NCBI RefSeq assembly: GCF_003667575.1
Contig: NZ_RCUY01000005.1
Span: forward strand, 682,001 to 746,000
Direction: 5' to 3'
DNA: 64,000 bases
From: Mycetocola lacteus
GTDB lineage: Bacteria > Actinomycetota > Actinomycetes > Actinomycetales > Microbacteriaceae
The notes under the pieces are model-generated. The model ran no database searches. It was given only the letters and a program-made list of their open reading frames with translations, and was not told the DNA's origin. Position 1 is the first letter of the stretch; every line of letters begins with the position of its first letter. Of this stretch, positions 55,111 through 64,000 are shown piece by piece. The position numbers and the translations under genes are program-made.

Positions 55111-56798
55111 GCGTGGGCCAGCGCGTTTTCCGAATCCGCCAGACCCGAGAGCAGTCGGGCCATCTCGGCCAGGCGCTCGTCCTCGCGCAGCTGTCGCACA
55201 CTCGAGGCGGTGACGCGGCCGTCGTCGTCCTTGACCACCGCCAGGTGGTTTCCGGCGAAGGCGGCAACCTGGGCCAGGTGGGTCACCACGATGACCTGGG
55301 CGCTGCGGGCCAGGGACGCCAGGCGTCGGCCGATCTCGATCGCCGCCGCCCCGCCGACCCCGGCATCCACCTCGTCAAACACGAACGTGGGCAGCGGCTC
55401 GTTGGTCGCGATAACCACCTCGAGGGCCAGCATGACCCGAGAGAGCTCACCGCCGGAGGCGCCCTTGGCCACCGGACGTGGCTCGGCACCGTTGTGCGGG
55501 GCCAGCAGGAAGGTGATCTGGTCGGCACCGTGGCTGCCGGGCTCGGGCAGCGGCTCCACGGCCACGATGACCTTGGCCTGGGCCATGGCCAGCGCCGTCA
55601 GCTCGGTGGAGACCGCGGCCGACATCCGGGTGGCGGCGGCCGTGCGCACGGCCGTCAGCTCGGCGGCGGTGGCGAGCACGGCCGCATGCTCGGTTTCGAC
55701 CCGGGCACCCAGTTCGTCGATCCGGGACTCGTCGGAGTCGAGTTCCAACAGGCGCTGGGAGCCCACCGCACGCAGCTCCAGCACGTCCTCGTAGCGCGGA
55801 CCGTGCTTGCGCACCAGGTTGGAGAGCAGCGCGCGGCGCTCCTGAATCTGTTCGAGTTCGTGGGCACCATCGGAGTCGAGGGTCGCCAGGTAGGTCGAGA
55901 GTTCGCCGGTCAGCTCGGCCACCTGGTATCCCAGCCCGGTGAGCTGTTCGACGATCGGGGCAAGGGTTGCGTCAAAGCCCACCGCGCGCTCCAGCTGACG
56001 CCGTGCGTGATCCAGCAGCGCCGAGACGTCTGCACCACCCTCGATCTCCTCGGCCGAGAGCGCCTCGCGGGCGCTGGCGGCGGCCAGGCGCAGGTCCTCG
56101 ACGTTGGTGAGGCGTTCGGCGAGCGCGGTCAGCTCATCCTCCTCGCCGGGCTGAGGATCGGCGGCCTCGATCTCCTCCAGCGCGATCCGCAGGCGCTCGG
56201 CCTCGGCATGGCGCAGGTCGCGCTGCTCGATCAGCATCGCCAGGGTTTCGCGGGTGGTTTTCCAGGTTTCGAAGGCTGTGGTGTAGGCGGTGAGCGCGCG
56301 GCGCAGCTTCTTGCCGGCAAAGCGGTCCAGCGCATCGCGCTGGGCGGAGGCCGTGCGCAGACGCATCTGATCGGACTGTCCGTGCAGCACCACAAGCTTT
56401 TCACCCAGCTCGGCCAGCACGCCGATCGGGGCTGACCGGCCGCCCACCTGCGCGCGGCTGCGGCCCTCGGCGGATACCGAGCGGCCCAGGGTCAGTTCAA
56501 CCCGGTGCTCCCCCGCCTCGTTCACGCCGATCTCATCCAGCAGCCCGCCCGCGTCACGCACACGCTCGGCCACGCTGGTTGCCTCGTCGATGTTCCAGCG
56601 CCCGTCCACACTCGCCTGATGCGCGCCGCGGCGCACGGCGGCGGCATCCGCCCGGCCACCCAGCAGGAGGCCCAGCGCGGTCACCACCATGGTTTTGCCC
56701 GCGCCGGTCTCCCCGGTGATCGCGGTGAATCCCGGACCGAGCGGCAGCGATGCCTGCGCGATCACGCCGAGATCCCGAATGTCAATGCTTTCGATCAT
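55065..56798 (-). CDS. recN: DNA repair ATPase RecN
   Basis: SMC-like protein for double-strand break repair. It is 577 residues. Walker A TGETGAGKTMVVTAL (residues 29-43), long coiled coils (about 160-370), signature KGASGGELSRVMLALE, Walker B TFVFDEVDAGVGG, and RSAQVIVVTHLAQVAAFA. The last coding part (ENALAHAGELLALAASENA) is the source of the tandem repeat downstream. Between nadK and pyrG as in other actinobacteria. Confidence 0.96.
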   Translation of the reverse strand: MIESIDIRDLGVIAQASLPLGPGFTAITGETGAGKTMVVTALGLLLGGRADAAAVRRGAHQASVDGRWNIDEATSVAERVRDAGGLLDEIGVNEAGEHRVELTLGRSVSAEGRSRAQVGGRSAPIGVLAELGEKLVVLHGQSDQMRLRTASAQRDALDRFAGKKLRRALTAYTTAFETWKTTRETLAMLIEQRDLRHAEAERLRIALEEIEAADPQPGEEDELTALAERLTNVEDLRLAAASAREALSAEEIEGGADVSALLDHARRQLERAVGFDATLAPIVEQLTGLGYQVAELTGELSTYLATLDSDGAHELEQIQERRALLSNLVRKHGPRYEDVLELRAVGSQRLLELDSDESRIDELGARVETEHAAVLATAAELTAVRTAAATRMSAAVSTELTALAMAQAKVIVAVEPLPEPGSHGADQITFLLAPHNGAEPRPVAKGASGGELSRVMLALEVVIATNEPLPTFVFDEVDAGVGGAAAIEIGRRLASLARSAQVIVVTHLAQVAAFAGNHLAVVKDDDGRVTASSVRQLREDERLAEMARLLSGLADSENALAHAGELLALAASENAAP

Positions 56799-56835
56799 GA
56801 CGCTCCTCCGCGTGTGCGTGTTGCCCGAGTATCGG

Positions 56836-57750
56836 TCACTTGCCGTCTCCGCGCCAGCCGGTCACCGGCAGGCGGAACTTCTGTACGAGTCGATCGGTGA
56901 AGGGCCCCTGGTGCAGGCGTGCCAACCGGATCGGGACACCCGAGCGACGCACGATCACGTGCGCGCCGCGGCCCAGCTCAAAGGTGCGACGTCCGTCACA
57001 CCACAGCACGCCGGTCCCGGCGTTGCGCTGCAATAGGCGGATCCCAATCGAGGATTCGGGGGCCACCACGAGCGGCCGCGCAAACAGTGCGTGGGCACTC
57101 AACGGCACCAGCATGATCGCCTCCACGGTGGGCCAGATCACCGGTCCACCGGCGGAGAAACCATAGGCGGTGGAGCCGGTCGGGGTGGAAACTACGACGC
57201 CGTCGCATCCGAAGGAGGACAGCGGACGATCATCCACCTCCAGCAGCACCTCGAGCATGCGCTCGCGGCTAGCCTTTTCCACGGTGGCCTCGTTGAGGGC
57301 CCAGGTCTCGTAGACGATCTCGCCGTCCTGTTCCACGGCCACGGCCAGGGTCAGGCGCTCCTCGACCACGTAGTCGCCGCTGATTGCCCGGTGTACGGCA
57401 TCGTCCAGGTCGTCGCGCTCGCTTTCGGCGAGGAACCCCACATGCCCCAGGTTGATGCCCAGCAGGGGGGCCGGATGGCGGCGCACGAGTTCGGCGGCGC
57501 GCAGGATCGTCCCGTCGCCTCCCAGCACGATCACGATCTCCAGGTCGGCCGCGGAGATATCTTCATCCAGCAGCAGGACCGGGCCGGTTTCGACGCCGGC
57601 CGCACAGATGTCATCGCGTTCGCTGCGCTCCAGGACCGGGGTGGCCCCGGCCAGGCGCAGCTGGTTGATGACGTGCAGGGCGGCCTCGATGGAGTCGTCC
57701 CGTCCGGTGTGCGAAACAACAAGGATCGGGCGTAAATTGGCCGTGGTCAT
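56836..57750 (-). CDS. nadK: NAD kinase
   Basis: Phosphorylates NAD+ to NADP+. It is 304 residues from ATG 57748-57750. Hallmarks: VLGGDGTILRAAEL (near residue 79), LGINLGHVGFLAE, NEATVEKASRERMLEV and TPTGSTAYGFSAGGPV. The start overlaps the tlyA stop by 4 bp. recN follows after 37 bp. Confidence 0.96.
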   Translation of the reverse strand: MTTANLRPILVVSHTGRDDSIEAALHVINQLRLAGATPVLERSERDDICAAGVETGPVLLLDEDISAADLEIVIVLGGDGTILRAAELVRRHPAPLLGINLGHVGFLAESERDDLDDAVHRAISGDYVVEERLTLAVAVEQDGEIVYETWALNEATVEKASRERMLEVLLEVDDRPLSSFGCDGVVVSTPTGSTAYGFSAGGPVIWPTVEAIMLVPLSAHALFARPLVVAPESSIGIRLLQRNAGTGVLWCDGRRTFELGRGAHVIVRRSGVPIRLARLHQGPFTDRLVQKFRLPVTGWRGDGK

Positions 57751-58583
57751 GCCGTGGACTTCCCCTCCGCGGCGAGCTTCTTCACCGTCTCTTCCCATTC
57801 TGACGGATTTCCGCTCGTGGCGGCAGGGTCGGCGTCGTGAATCTTCGCATCGCGGAACCACACCAGGTATTCCAGGTTGCCCGCGCCGCCGGTAATCGGG
57901 CTGGGCAGCAGGCCCGCGGTGGCCAGGCCCAGGTCCCAGGCGTGCCACAGCACGGTGGCAATTGCGTGGGCGCGGAGGTCGGCCTTGCGCACGATCCCCT
58001 CCTTGATCCCCGACTTGCCCACCTCAAACTGCGGCTTAATCAGCAGCAGGAAGTCGGCCCCGGGCTCCGCCGCATCACGCAGCGCTTGCAGCACCAGGGT
58101 CAGCGAGATGAAGGAGAGATCGCCGACCACGAGGCTCGGCAGGGAGTTGGTGACGCTCTTATGCTGCAGGTGCTGCCCCTGGAGGTCGCGTACGTTGAGG
58201 CCCTCAAAGACGCGTACACCCTCATCGGCGCGGACGGACGCGGCGAGCTGATCGTGACCCACGTCCACCGCAAACACCTCGCGGGCGCCGCGCTCGCGCA
58301 GCACCTGGGTGAAGCCACCGGTGGAGGCGCCGGCATCCAGCGCGACGCGGCCGGTGGGATCCACCGGGAAGTTATCCAGCGCGCTCAGCAGCTTATGCGC
58401 GGCACGGCTGACGTAGTGGGAGTCGCCGTCCACCGAGAGCTCCTGGTTTTCGGACACCTTGGTGGATGCCTTGAGGGTCGTGGCACCGTCCACTCGGACC
58501 CGCGCCTCGGCAATCAGCGCGGCCGCGGCCGAACGGGAACGGGCAAGGCCGCGCTCGGCTAGGGCGGCATCCAGGCGGATCAT
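57747..58583 (-). CDS. tlyA: TlyA-family rRNA 2'-O-methyltransferase
   Basis: A 278-residue protein. N-terminal S4 domain (MIRLDAALAERGLARSRSAAAALIAEARVRVDG) and an FtsJ-like methyltransferase: YVSRAAHKLLSALD, VALDAGASTGGFTQVLRERGA (SAM loop), VGDLSFISLTLVL, LIKPQFEVGK. In mycobacteria TlyA methylates 16S C1409 and 23S C1920. It overlaps nadK by 4 bp and the upstream small gene by 4 bp. Confidence 0.94.
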   Translation of the reverse strand: MIRLDAALAERGLARSRSAAAALIAEARVRVDGATTLKASTKVSENQELSVDGDSHYVSRAAHKLLSALDNFPVDPTGRVALDAGASTGGFTQVLRERGAREVFAVDVGHDQLAASVRADEGVRVFEGLNVRDLQGQHLQHKSVTNSLPSLVVGDLSFISLTLVLQALRDAAEPGADFLLLIKPQFEVGKSGIKEGIVRKADLRAHAIATVLWHAWDLGLATAGLLPSPITGGAGNLEYLVWFRDAKIHDADPAATSGNPSEWEETVKKLAAEGKSTA

Positions 58584-58864
58584 CGGTTCTCCTCGGAGGT
58601 CAGGGTGATGCGATCGGAGGCATCCAGGGTCTCGGACAGATCGCGGACAATCTCGGCGAGCGCCTCGGCACGCTGATCCAGTTCCAGCGCCTCGGCAGCC
58701 CGAGCGCGCTCGGCAATGGAGGCCTGCTCCGCGGTGGCTGCGTGTTCCGCGGGAGCCGTGTGCTCCGCGGAAGACGCGGTGCGCTCTTCGCCGCGGCTGG
58801 CACGTTCACCGGGGCGGGGGCCGGGCAGGCCTACGCCGGGGCGGGGATCGGATGTATCGCTCAC
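58580..58864 (-). CDS. Small hypothetical protein upstream of tlyA
   Basis: A 94-residue protein from GTG 58862-58864. Pro/Gly/Arg-rich start, then Ala/Glu repeats and a helical C-terminus LAEIVRDLSETLDASDRITL. It ends in an ATGA overlap with tlyA. Small genes like this precede tlyA in many actinobacteria; no function is assigned. Confidence 0.6.
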   Translation of the reverse strand: MSDTSDPRPGVGLPGPRPGERASRGEERTASSAEHTAPAEHAATAEQASIAERARAAEALELDQRAEALAEIVRDLSETLDASDRITLTSEENR

Positions 58865-58940
58865 GGTCCCAGCGTATCGTGGACCACCGTCACGGACGAC
58901 GCCCCGCCCGCGCCCGCATCCAATCACGCATCACTCCCGG

Positions 58941-59040
58941 CATCAGGTCGCTCGCACCAACAAAACTCGCCGCGCCACGGTGCCCAAAGGCATCAGGTCG
59001 CTCGCACCAACAAAAGCCGCCGCGCCCTGGTGCCCGAAGG
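58941..59040. repeat. Two tandem 50-bp repeats
   Basis: Units 58941-58990 and 58991-59040 share CATCAGGTCGCTCGCACCAA and most of the rest; a third copy starts at 59041 but breaks off after five bases. They lie between the small gene's start and the HtaA-like gene's end. Confidence 0.8.
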
Positions 59041-59057
59041 CATCACGGCGCGGCGGC
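59016..59057 (-). terminator. Terminator hairpin after the HtaA-like gene
   Basis: 11-bp perfect stem GCCGCCGCGCC / GGCGCGGCGGC with a 20-base loop, followed on the minus strand by TTTTGTT. It lies 50 bp past the stop. Confidence 0.7.
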
Positions 59058-59106
59058 CAGGTTTTATTTCTCGGCGGCCGGGTTGTGTGACGCGGCTGCC
59101 GGAGGG

Positions 59107-62100
59107 CTACTCGGCCGCGGCCAGGCGCCGACGCTTCAGCACGAAGCCCAGACCCAGCAGCAGGAGAACCCCACCCACCAGGAGGACTCCGGCCACATCG
59201 GCACCGGTCTGTGAGAGCTCGCCCGCGCCACCGGTTGCGGCGGGTGCGGACGGATCACCGGTTACGGTCAGCGCAATCTCGCCACGAGCCGTCTTGCCCT
59301 CAAGCATCAGCGTGTGGGCTCCGGCGGGGGTGCCCACGGGAATCGCCACGACGGTGTCGATACGGCCCTGGGCATCCGCGTTGACCACGGCCAGACGCAC
59401 CGGGGTCGAGTGCAGCCAGATTTCCACCGGTTCGTCGGGGGTGAATCCGGAGGCCGTCACGTGGACGGTCCCGCCCACGGCCACTGCGGACTTCCCGACC
59501 GAAACCGGAACGGTGACCCGGGTGTCCGGGGTGCTCGGCCCGGTGGACGGCACGGGGCTCGTCGGCGGCACGGACGGCTCGGTTGAGGGGCCCGGGGTCG
59601 GGCTGGTCGGCGGCACGCTGGGGTTGGTCGAGGGACCGGTCGAAGGCTCCGGGCTGGTCGGCGGCACGCTCGGCCCGGTCGAAGGCTCTGGCGAAGGCTC
59701 CGGCGAAGGCTCGGTGGCCGGGGTCACGGTCACCTTGAGCGACAACGGTGCCAGCGCGGTGCCGGCCGGGTAGATTCCACCGAACAGGTCGCGTCCGGTT
59801 TCGGCCAGCACGGTCGGTGCGGCGGTGACCGTGATCGAGCCGTTGGCGTCGGTCTTCAGCACCGAGCCGGACAGGTCAGCGGTGGCGATCAGGACCGGGG
59901 CACCCGCCGGGGTGTCCGCGCCGCCCATCGACCGTGCCGAGTAGGTGGCGAAGATCGAGGCGGTGGTGCCGGAGATCTCAATCCGCGGATCCTTCAGCAC
60001 GCTGCGCAGCTGCCAGGTGTCGCCCACCAGGTGGCCGAGGTAGGTCACGGTACCGGAGAAGGCGATCGAGTCGGTCGGCACCTTCGTGGTTTCGGTCAGC
60101 GGGAAGGTGACGATGCCGGCGGCATCGGCCACGGCCCCCTCGGTCCCGGTGATCGAACCCTTGGCGATATCGCTCAGGATGTACTTACGGAACGCGTCGT
60201 GCACACCCCAGACTACAGACCCGGTGATGCTACCGGGCTTCCCGGGCGGAGTGCTGGGATCGGTCGAGGGCTCGGGGGTCGGGCTGGTCGGCGGGGTGCT
60301 GGGATCCGTCGAGGGCTCGGGCGTCGGGGTGGACCCGGCTCCCTCTCCCCCATCCACGGCGGGACCGTTGGCGGTGGATGGGGTGGTGGTTGCGGTAAAG
60401 GTGCCCGAAAGCGGGTTGGGGACCTTGCGAGCGTTACCGTCGGCCGAGGCCGAGGTGGTCATCCACCAGCCGCGCAGGCCCGGGGTCAGGTAGTCGATGA
60501 ACGACTTGGGGAACGAGTTGGGCGATGCTGCCTCACCCGGTGCCTGATACACGCGACCCGCAAAGTCCGGGGTCCCGGAAATCTTGGTGGTGCCATCGGA
60601 CTGCTCCTCAAGCTTGAGCGTGGCAAAGGTGGCCACGGTCACGCGCTTGAATCCCGCCGACACGTTGGTCTTGGACTCGCCCCAGGCCACGTCGAAACTC
60701 AGCGCGGCCGAGCCGTCGGCCTGACGGATCAGGTAGGGGTTGGCGAAGGTCAGGAACACATCGGGGGCAAGGCCCGGGTAGGGACGGTACTCAATCGCGT
60801 CGCTCCAGCCGATCTGGGCGGCACCGGTTTTCGGATCGCTCCATCCCTGTCCACCCGAGAAGGTGAACAGTCCGGCGCGGTCCACGGCCACCTCGCCATA
60901 CGGGTGGGTTTCCCACTCGTTGGCGTAGTCCGAGATGTCCCAGGTGAGGGCGTTTCCGCTGGTCTCGACGGCACCGGCGGGTGCCGCGGCGAGCGCGGGT
61001 GCCTTCGGCCCGGTGAAGGCCGGGTTGGGCTCGGCGGGCTTGGTCGGGGCGGTGCCGTCCTGGCCGGGGGCCGGGGCCAGCGCGCTGACGACCGGCAGCG
61101 CTCCGGCCACCGCGATCTTCGAGATCGCCGAGTTGGTTGCGCTGATCGGGTTGCCATCATACGGGTGGGAGACAAACACCGCGTTATTGGTGGGGTCTGC
61201 GGCCACGGCCCAGAGGTTGGCGCTGCCGGCACCGTAGTCGCGGACCACTCCGGCGGTCACAAAGTCCACGGCGATCTTCGAGGTCCAGGTGTCAGGGCTG
61301 ATCACGCGCAGGGCAGCGTCGGCGCTGGAGGTCACATAGACCTCGTGGCTGCGGGCATCCACGGCGATGCCGCGGGTGGTGTCACCGAGCCCGATCGGGC
61401 TGCCCAGAATCAGGTTGGTGTCGGTGTCGACCACCACGAGCTTGCCGTCCTGGTCATCGCTCATCCAGTCGGCGTCATAGGCCACGTAGAGGTGGTGCAG
61501 GACCGGATCGATGCCCAGCGAGGTCAGGTAACCACCGATCGGGCCGCCGGGGAATTCGAACGTGCCCACGCCAATCTGGATCGCGGAGAGCCAGGTGTTG
61601 GTTTTCAGATCGATGGCGGTGATCACATCCGCGCTGCCCTTATCGCCCACCCAGAGCTTGCCGCCGGCTGGATCGATCACGATGTTGGTCAGCGACGGAT
61701 ACTTGGCACCGCTCACCGAGATGGGCGCGCCCACGGTGCCGGCGTCGATGCCCACCGGAACCACCTGGGTCGAGGTGGCCAGGTAGACGGTCCGGGTGGC
61801 CGGGTAGAACGCCATCGAGCTCACGCTGGTGGGTGTCCCGGCGATCGTTTTCACGACGCTGCCGGTGCCCAGGTCCACCACATCCAGGGTTCCCTGCATG
61901 CCGCTCTTATCGTCGGCCGCGGTGCGCGCACGTGGGACGAAGGCGGTGTTGGTGGCCGGGTCGACGGTGAGCTTGTCGATGCCGCTGCTGAACGGGATCG
62001 AGGTGTCGCCCACGGTGAAGGTCGAGGTGCTCACCCGGGTTAGCGCGCCGGTCTTGGTTTTCGAATCGTCGGTGGGCACATAGAGGGCCCCATTGCGCTC

Positions 62101-62268
62101 ATCCAGAGCGAACGATCGGGCCTGCTTACCGGCGGCGACCGAGGACGAATAGGTGTAGGAGCGGGTGTTGTCTCCGGCTGCCTGCGCGGGTGCGGCACCG
62201 ATGAGCGGTGCCAGCACGAGCGCGCCGATCAGCGGCGCAACACTCAGCGCTCGATGAAGAGTAATCAC
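59107..62268 (-). CDS. Secreted beta-propeller / HtaA-domain surface protein
   Basis: A 1053-residue protein. GTG 62266-62268 is chosen for GGAAAGAG upstream and the signal peptide that follows. Then a YncE-like beta-propeller (about 40-395), an HtaA-like domain (about 436-630; [20 protein letters not shown]...FANPYLI), a second HtaA domain (about 683-850; GSVVWGVHDAFRKYILSDIA), a PSTEP-type linker, an Ig-like domain ([21 protein letters not shown]), and LSQTGAD, a helix and KRRRLAAAE. HtaA domains bind heme in corynebacteria; two iron boxes upstream fit. Predicted heme capture at the cell surface. Confidence 0.82.
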   Translation of the reverse strand: MITLHRALSVAPLIGALVLAPLIGAAPAQAAGDNTRSYTYSSSVAAGKQARSFALDERNGALYVPTDDSKTKTGALTRVSTSTFTVGDTSIPFSSGIDKLTVDPATNTAFVPRARTAADDKSGMQGTLDVVDLGTGSVVKTIAGTPTSVSSMAFYPATRTVYLATSTQVVPVGIDAGTVGAPISVSGAKYPSLTNIVIDPAGGKLWVGDKGSADVITAIDLKTNTWLSAIQIGVGTFEFPGGPIGGYLTSLGIDPVLHHLYVAYDADWMSDDQDGKLVVVDTDTNLILGSPIGLGDTTRGIAVDARSHEVYVTSSADAALRVISPDTWTSKIAVDFVTAGVVRDYGAGSANLWAVAADPTNNAVFVSHPYDGNPISATNSAISKIAVAGALPVVSALAPAPGQDGTAPTKPAEPNPAFTGPKAPALAAAPAGAVETSGNALTWDISDYANEWETHPYGEVAVDRAGLFTFSGGQGWSDPKTGAAQIGWSDAIEYRPYPGLAPDVFLTFANPYLIRQADGSAALSFDVAWGESKTNVSAGFKRVTVATFATLKLEEQSDGTTKISGTPDFAGRVYQAPGEAASPNSFPKSFIDYLTPGLRGWWMTTSASADGNARKVPNPLSGTFTATTTPSTANGPAVDGGEGAGSTPTPEPSTDPSTPPTSPTPEPSTDPSTPPGKPGSITGSVVWGVHDAFRKYILSDIAKGSITGTEGAVADAAGIVTFPLTETTKVPTDSIAFSGTVTYLGHLVGDTWQLRSVLKDPRIEISGTTASIFATYSARSMGGADTPAGAPVLIATADLSGSVLKTDANGSITVTAAPTVLAETGRDLFGGIYPAGTALAPLSLKVTVTPATEPSPEPSPEPSTGPSVPPTSPEPSTGPSTNPSVPPTSPTPGPSTEPSVPPTSPVPSTGPSTPDTRVTVPVSVGKSAVAVGGTVHVTASGFTPDEPVEIWLHSTPVRLAVVNADAQGRIDTVVAIPVGTPAGAHTLMLEGKTARGEIALTVTGDPSAPAATGGAGELSQTGADVAGVLLVGGVLLLLGLGFVLKRRRLAAAE

Positions 62269-62330
62269 GAAGGACTCTTTCCGAGTGTGGTGTGGGGGAA
62301 GGAGCATCACCCGACCACAGTCGCTGTTAA

Positions 62331-62369
62331 TCAGGCTAGCCTTACCTAGCTTAGGTTAGGGATGCCTTA
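62331..62369. promoter_or_regulatory. Two overlapping-type DtxR/IdeR-like iron boxes
   Basis: 62331-62349 read on minus is CTAGGTAAGGCTAGCCTGA (about 15 of 19); 62351-62369 on plus starts TTAGGTTAGG (about 14 of 19). They lie upstream of the propeller/HtaA gene start. Confidence 0.75.
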
Positions 62370-62413
62370 TTAACCTATTTCTCGGAGAATTTTCCTCCCA
62401 CATAACCCGAAAA

Positions 62414-62453
62414 GCCGGGGCCCGTCACACCGATCGTGTACACGGGCCCCGGC
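62414..62453 (-). terminator. Terminator of the second HtaA-like gene
   Basis: 12-bp stem GCCGGGGCCCGT / ACGGGCCCCGGC, 16-base loop containing a second small stem, then CTTTTC on the minus strand. It begins 13 bp past the stop. Confidence 0.8.
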
Positions 62454-62465
62454 CATAGCGAGGAG

Positions 62466-64000
62466 CTAAATCCCCTCTTCGCGACGCCGCTTGAGCACAA
62501 ACCCCAGCCCCAGAAGCAGCAGCACGCTGCCGGCGATGAGCACTCCGGCGATATTGGCACCGGTCTGCGAGAGCTGGCCTGAGCCAGCCGAGACGGGGGC
62601 AACATCACCGGTGGACAGCGCCGCCGAAACCGTGACCGGGACCTCACCGCGCGCGGTTGTGCCCTCCAGCTTGAGCGCGTGAGCGCCCGCCGGCGTGGTG
62701 GCGGGGATCGTCACGGTGACCTCAACCAGGCCCCGCGCATCCGCGGTGACGGTTGCCAGGCGCACCGGGGTCGAGTGCAGCCAGATTTCGACCGTCTCCC
62801 CCGCCGCGAATCCGGCTGCCCGCAGGTGCACGCTGCCGCCGGCGACGGCCGCAGAACTGCCGATGGTCACGGGCACAACGGTGCGGTTATCCGGGGCGCC
62901 CGGATCGACCGAGGGCACGGTGGAGGGATCCGTACTCGGCACTGCCGAAGGCTCAGTCGTGGGCCCAGTCGAAGGCTCCGTCGTGGGCCCAGTGGTCGGC
63001 CCAGTGGTCGGCCCAGTCGAAGGCTCGGTCGAAGGCTCGGTCGAAGGCTCGGTCGACGGCTCGGTCGACGGCTCCGGCGTCGGCGTCACCACCGCCTCTC
63101 CCCCATCGACGGCGGGACCATTCGCCTCGGAAGGCTTGGCGGTCGCGGTAAAGGTGCCGGCGATCGAATTGGGCACCTTGCGTGCGTTACCGTCGGCGGA
63201 GGCCGAGGTGGTCATCCACCAGCCGCGCAGCGCCGGGTCCAAGTAGACGATGAACGACTTGGGGAACGAGTTGGGCGAGGCAGCCTGCCCCGGTGCCTGG
63301 TACACGCGGCCCGCATAGACGGGTGTACCCGAGATCGCGGTGGATCCGTCTGCCTGAACGCTCAGGCTCAGGTCGGTGAAGGTGGCCAGGGTCACCCGCT
63401 TGTATCCCGCGGATACGTTGCTCTTGGACTCGCCCCAGGCCACGTCGAAGCTCAGCGCGCCGCTCCCGTCGACGTTGCGCACCAGGTAGGGGTTGGCGAA
63501 GGTGAGGAACACATCGGGGGCGAGCCCCGGGTAGGGGCGATACTCGATCGCGTCGCTCCAGCCGATCTGCGCGGCACCGGTCTTCGGGTCGCTCCATCCG
63601 GTGCCCGAGGCAAAGGTGAACGCGTTCTTGTCGCTCACGCGTACGCCACCGTACGGATGGGTTTCCCAGACACTCGCGTATGCGGATACGTCCCAGGTGA
63701 GGCTATTTACCGTGGTTTCCACGGCACCGTTCGGGGCCTTCGCCAGGGCCGGCGCCTGCGGCCCGCTAAAGACCGGGTTGACCACCGGAGGGGTGCTCGG
63801 TTGGGTTTCACCCTGGCCGGGGGCCGGCGCGAGCGCGGTCACGGCGGGGAGAGCACCCGATACGGCCACCTTGGAGATCGCCGACTGCGTGCTGCTCAGC
63901 GGGGTCTTGGAGTACGGGTGCGAGACGAACACCGCGTTATTGGTCGGGTCGGTGGCCACACCCCAGAGGTTTGCCGGTCCGGTGCCATAGCCCGAGACGA
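62466..64000 (-). CDS. Second propeller/HtaA-like surface protein, C-terminal part
   Basis: The gene runs off the right edge; about 510 codons are seen. Paralog of the 59107 gene: the end of a propeller ([20 protein letters not shown]), one HtaA-like domain ([20 protein letters not shown]), then a long (TEPS)n / TTGP repeat linker, the Ig-like WLHSTPVRL domain and LSQTGAN, a helix and KRRREEGI. The second, canonical HtaA domain is absent. The linker coding DNA is a near-perfect short tandem repeat (about 62960-63075) and so probably varies in length between strains. Confidence 0.8.
   Translation of the reverse strand, partial: VSGYGTGPANLWGVATDPTNNAVFVSHPYSKTPLSSTQSAISKVAVSGALPAVTALAPAPGQGETQPSTPPVVNPVFSGPQAPALAKAPNGAVETTVNSLTWDVSAYASVWETHPYGGVRVSDKNAFTFASGTGWSDPKTGAAQIGWSDAIEYRPYPGLAPDVFLTFANPYLVRNVDGSGALSFDVAWGESKSNVSAGYKRVTLATFTDLSLSVQADGSTAISGTPVYAGRVYQAPGQAASPNSFPKSFIVYLDPALRGWWMTTSASADGNARKVPNSIAGTFTATAKPSEANGPAVDGGEAVVTPTPEPSTEPSTEPSTEPSTEPSTGPTTGPTTGPTTEPSTGPTTEPSAVPSTDPSTVPSVDPGAPDNRTVVPVTIGSSAAVAGGSVHLRAAGFAAGETVEIWLHSTPVRLATVTADARGLVEVTVTIPATTPAGAHALKLEGTTARGEVPVTVSAALSTGDVAPVSAGSGQLSQTGANIAGVLIAGSVLLLLGLGFVLKRRREEGI

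Noticed and set aside
62960-63075. Possible CRISPR or regulatory repeat
   Set aside because: Codes for (TEPS)n and TTGP linker inside the surface-protein gene.

Overview
The window is chromosomal DNA from a high-GC Gram-positive bacterium (Actinomycetota). Family Microbacteriaceae is the best guess. The reasons are the prfA-rho-thrB-hom-lysA-argS order, a Rho with a long Arg/Asn-rich insert, the parA-scpA-scpB-rluB-tyrA-cmk-der order, ESX (type VII) style toxin genes, DtxR/IdeR-like iron boxes and surface proteins ending in LSQTG-type sorting signals. GTG starts and 4-bp ATGA/GTGA overlaps are frequent. The family call is inference; no 16S rRNA gene is present.

Layout. 1-10.9 kb: start of prfA, rho, a large LPXTG-like surface protein, thrB, hom, lysA and a CGNR zinc-finger regulator, all on the minus strand; then deoC on plus. 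11.8-19.6 kb: an accessory island on the minus strand. It reads YbaB-like, EspC/WXG-like, a 521-residue ESX-type toxin with a C-terminal TNT (NAD glycohydrolase) domain, then a long array of predicted immunity genes in three families (called A, B and C here). The array includes at least two broken copies and two gene-tail remnants. 19.7-23.6 kb: a small membrane protein, a DUF2993 protein, argS, a lipoprotein and tRNA-Arg(CCG). 23.6-30.5 kb: TetR with a divergent MFS pump and three likely operators, an ABC ATPase with an FtsX-type permease, and a second MFS pump. 30.5-36.5 kb: DUF3097, a class-I glutamine amidotransferase-like hydrolase, a TPM-domain protein with PspA, a small HEXXH protein, and a stand-alone siderophore-interacting C-terminal domain behind an iron box. 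36.6-41.7 kb: a five-gene Dpp/Opp-type ABC importer. 41.8-58.9 kb: core genes der, cmk, tyrA, rluB, scpB, scpA, parA, then a membrane protein and an alcohol dehydrogenase, then xerD, NUDIX, pyrG, recN, nadK, tlyA and a small hypothetical gene. 58.9-64 kb: two paralogous beta-propeller/HtaA-like surface proteins (one cut by the window end) with iron boxes.

How the parts fit. The threonine/lysine genes form an aspartate-family cluster without thrC. The iron theme (SIP-like domain, HtaA-like proteins, at least three DtxR/IdeR-like boxes) suggests iron- or heme-limited growth, and the divergent Dpp-type importer may belong to it. The most unusual part is the toxin island: one intact toxin followed by about ten immunity-type genes or remnants. 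It looks like an actively recombining store of protection against TNT and other secreted toxins. A second oddity is short tandem repeats that copy the 3' end of a gene, stop codon included, just beyond the gene (recN, 63-bp units; the SIP-like gene, 35-bp units).
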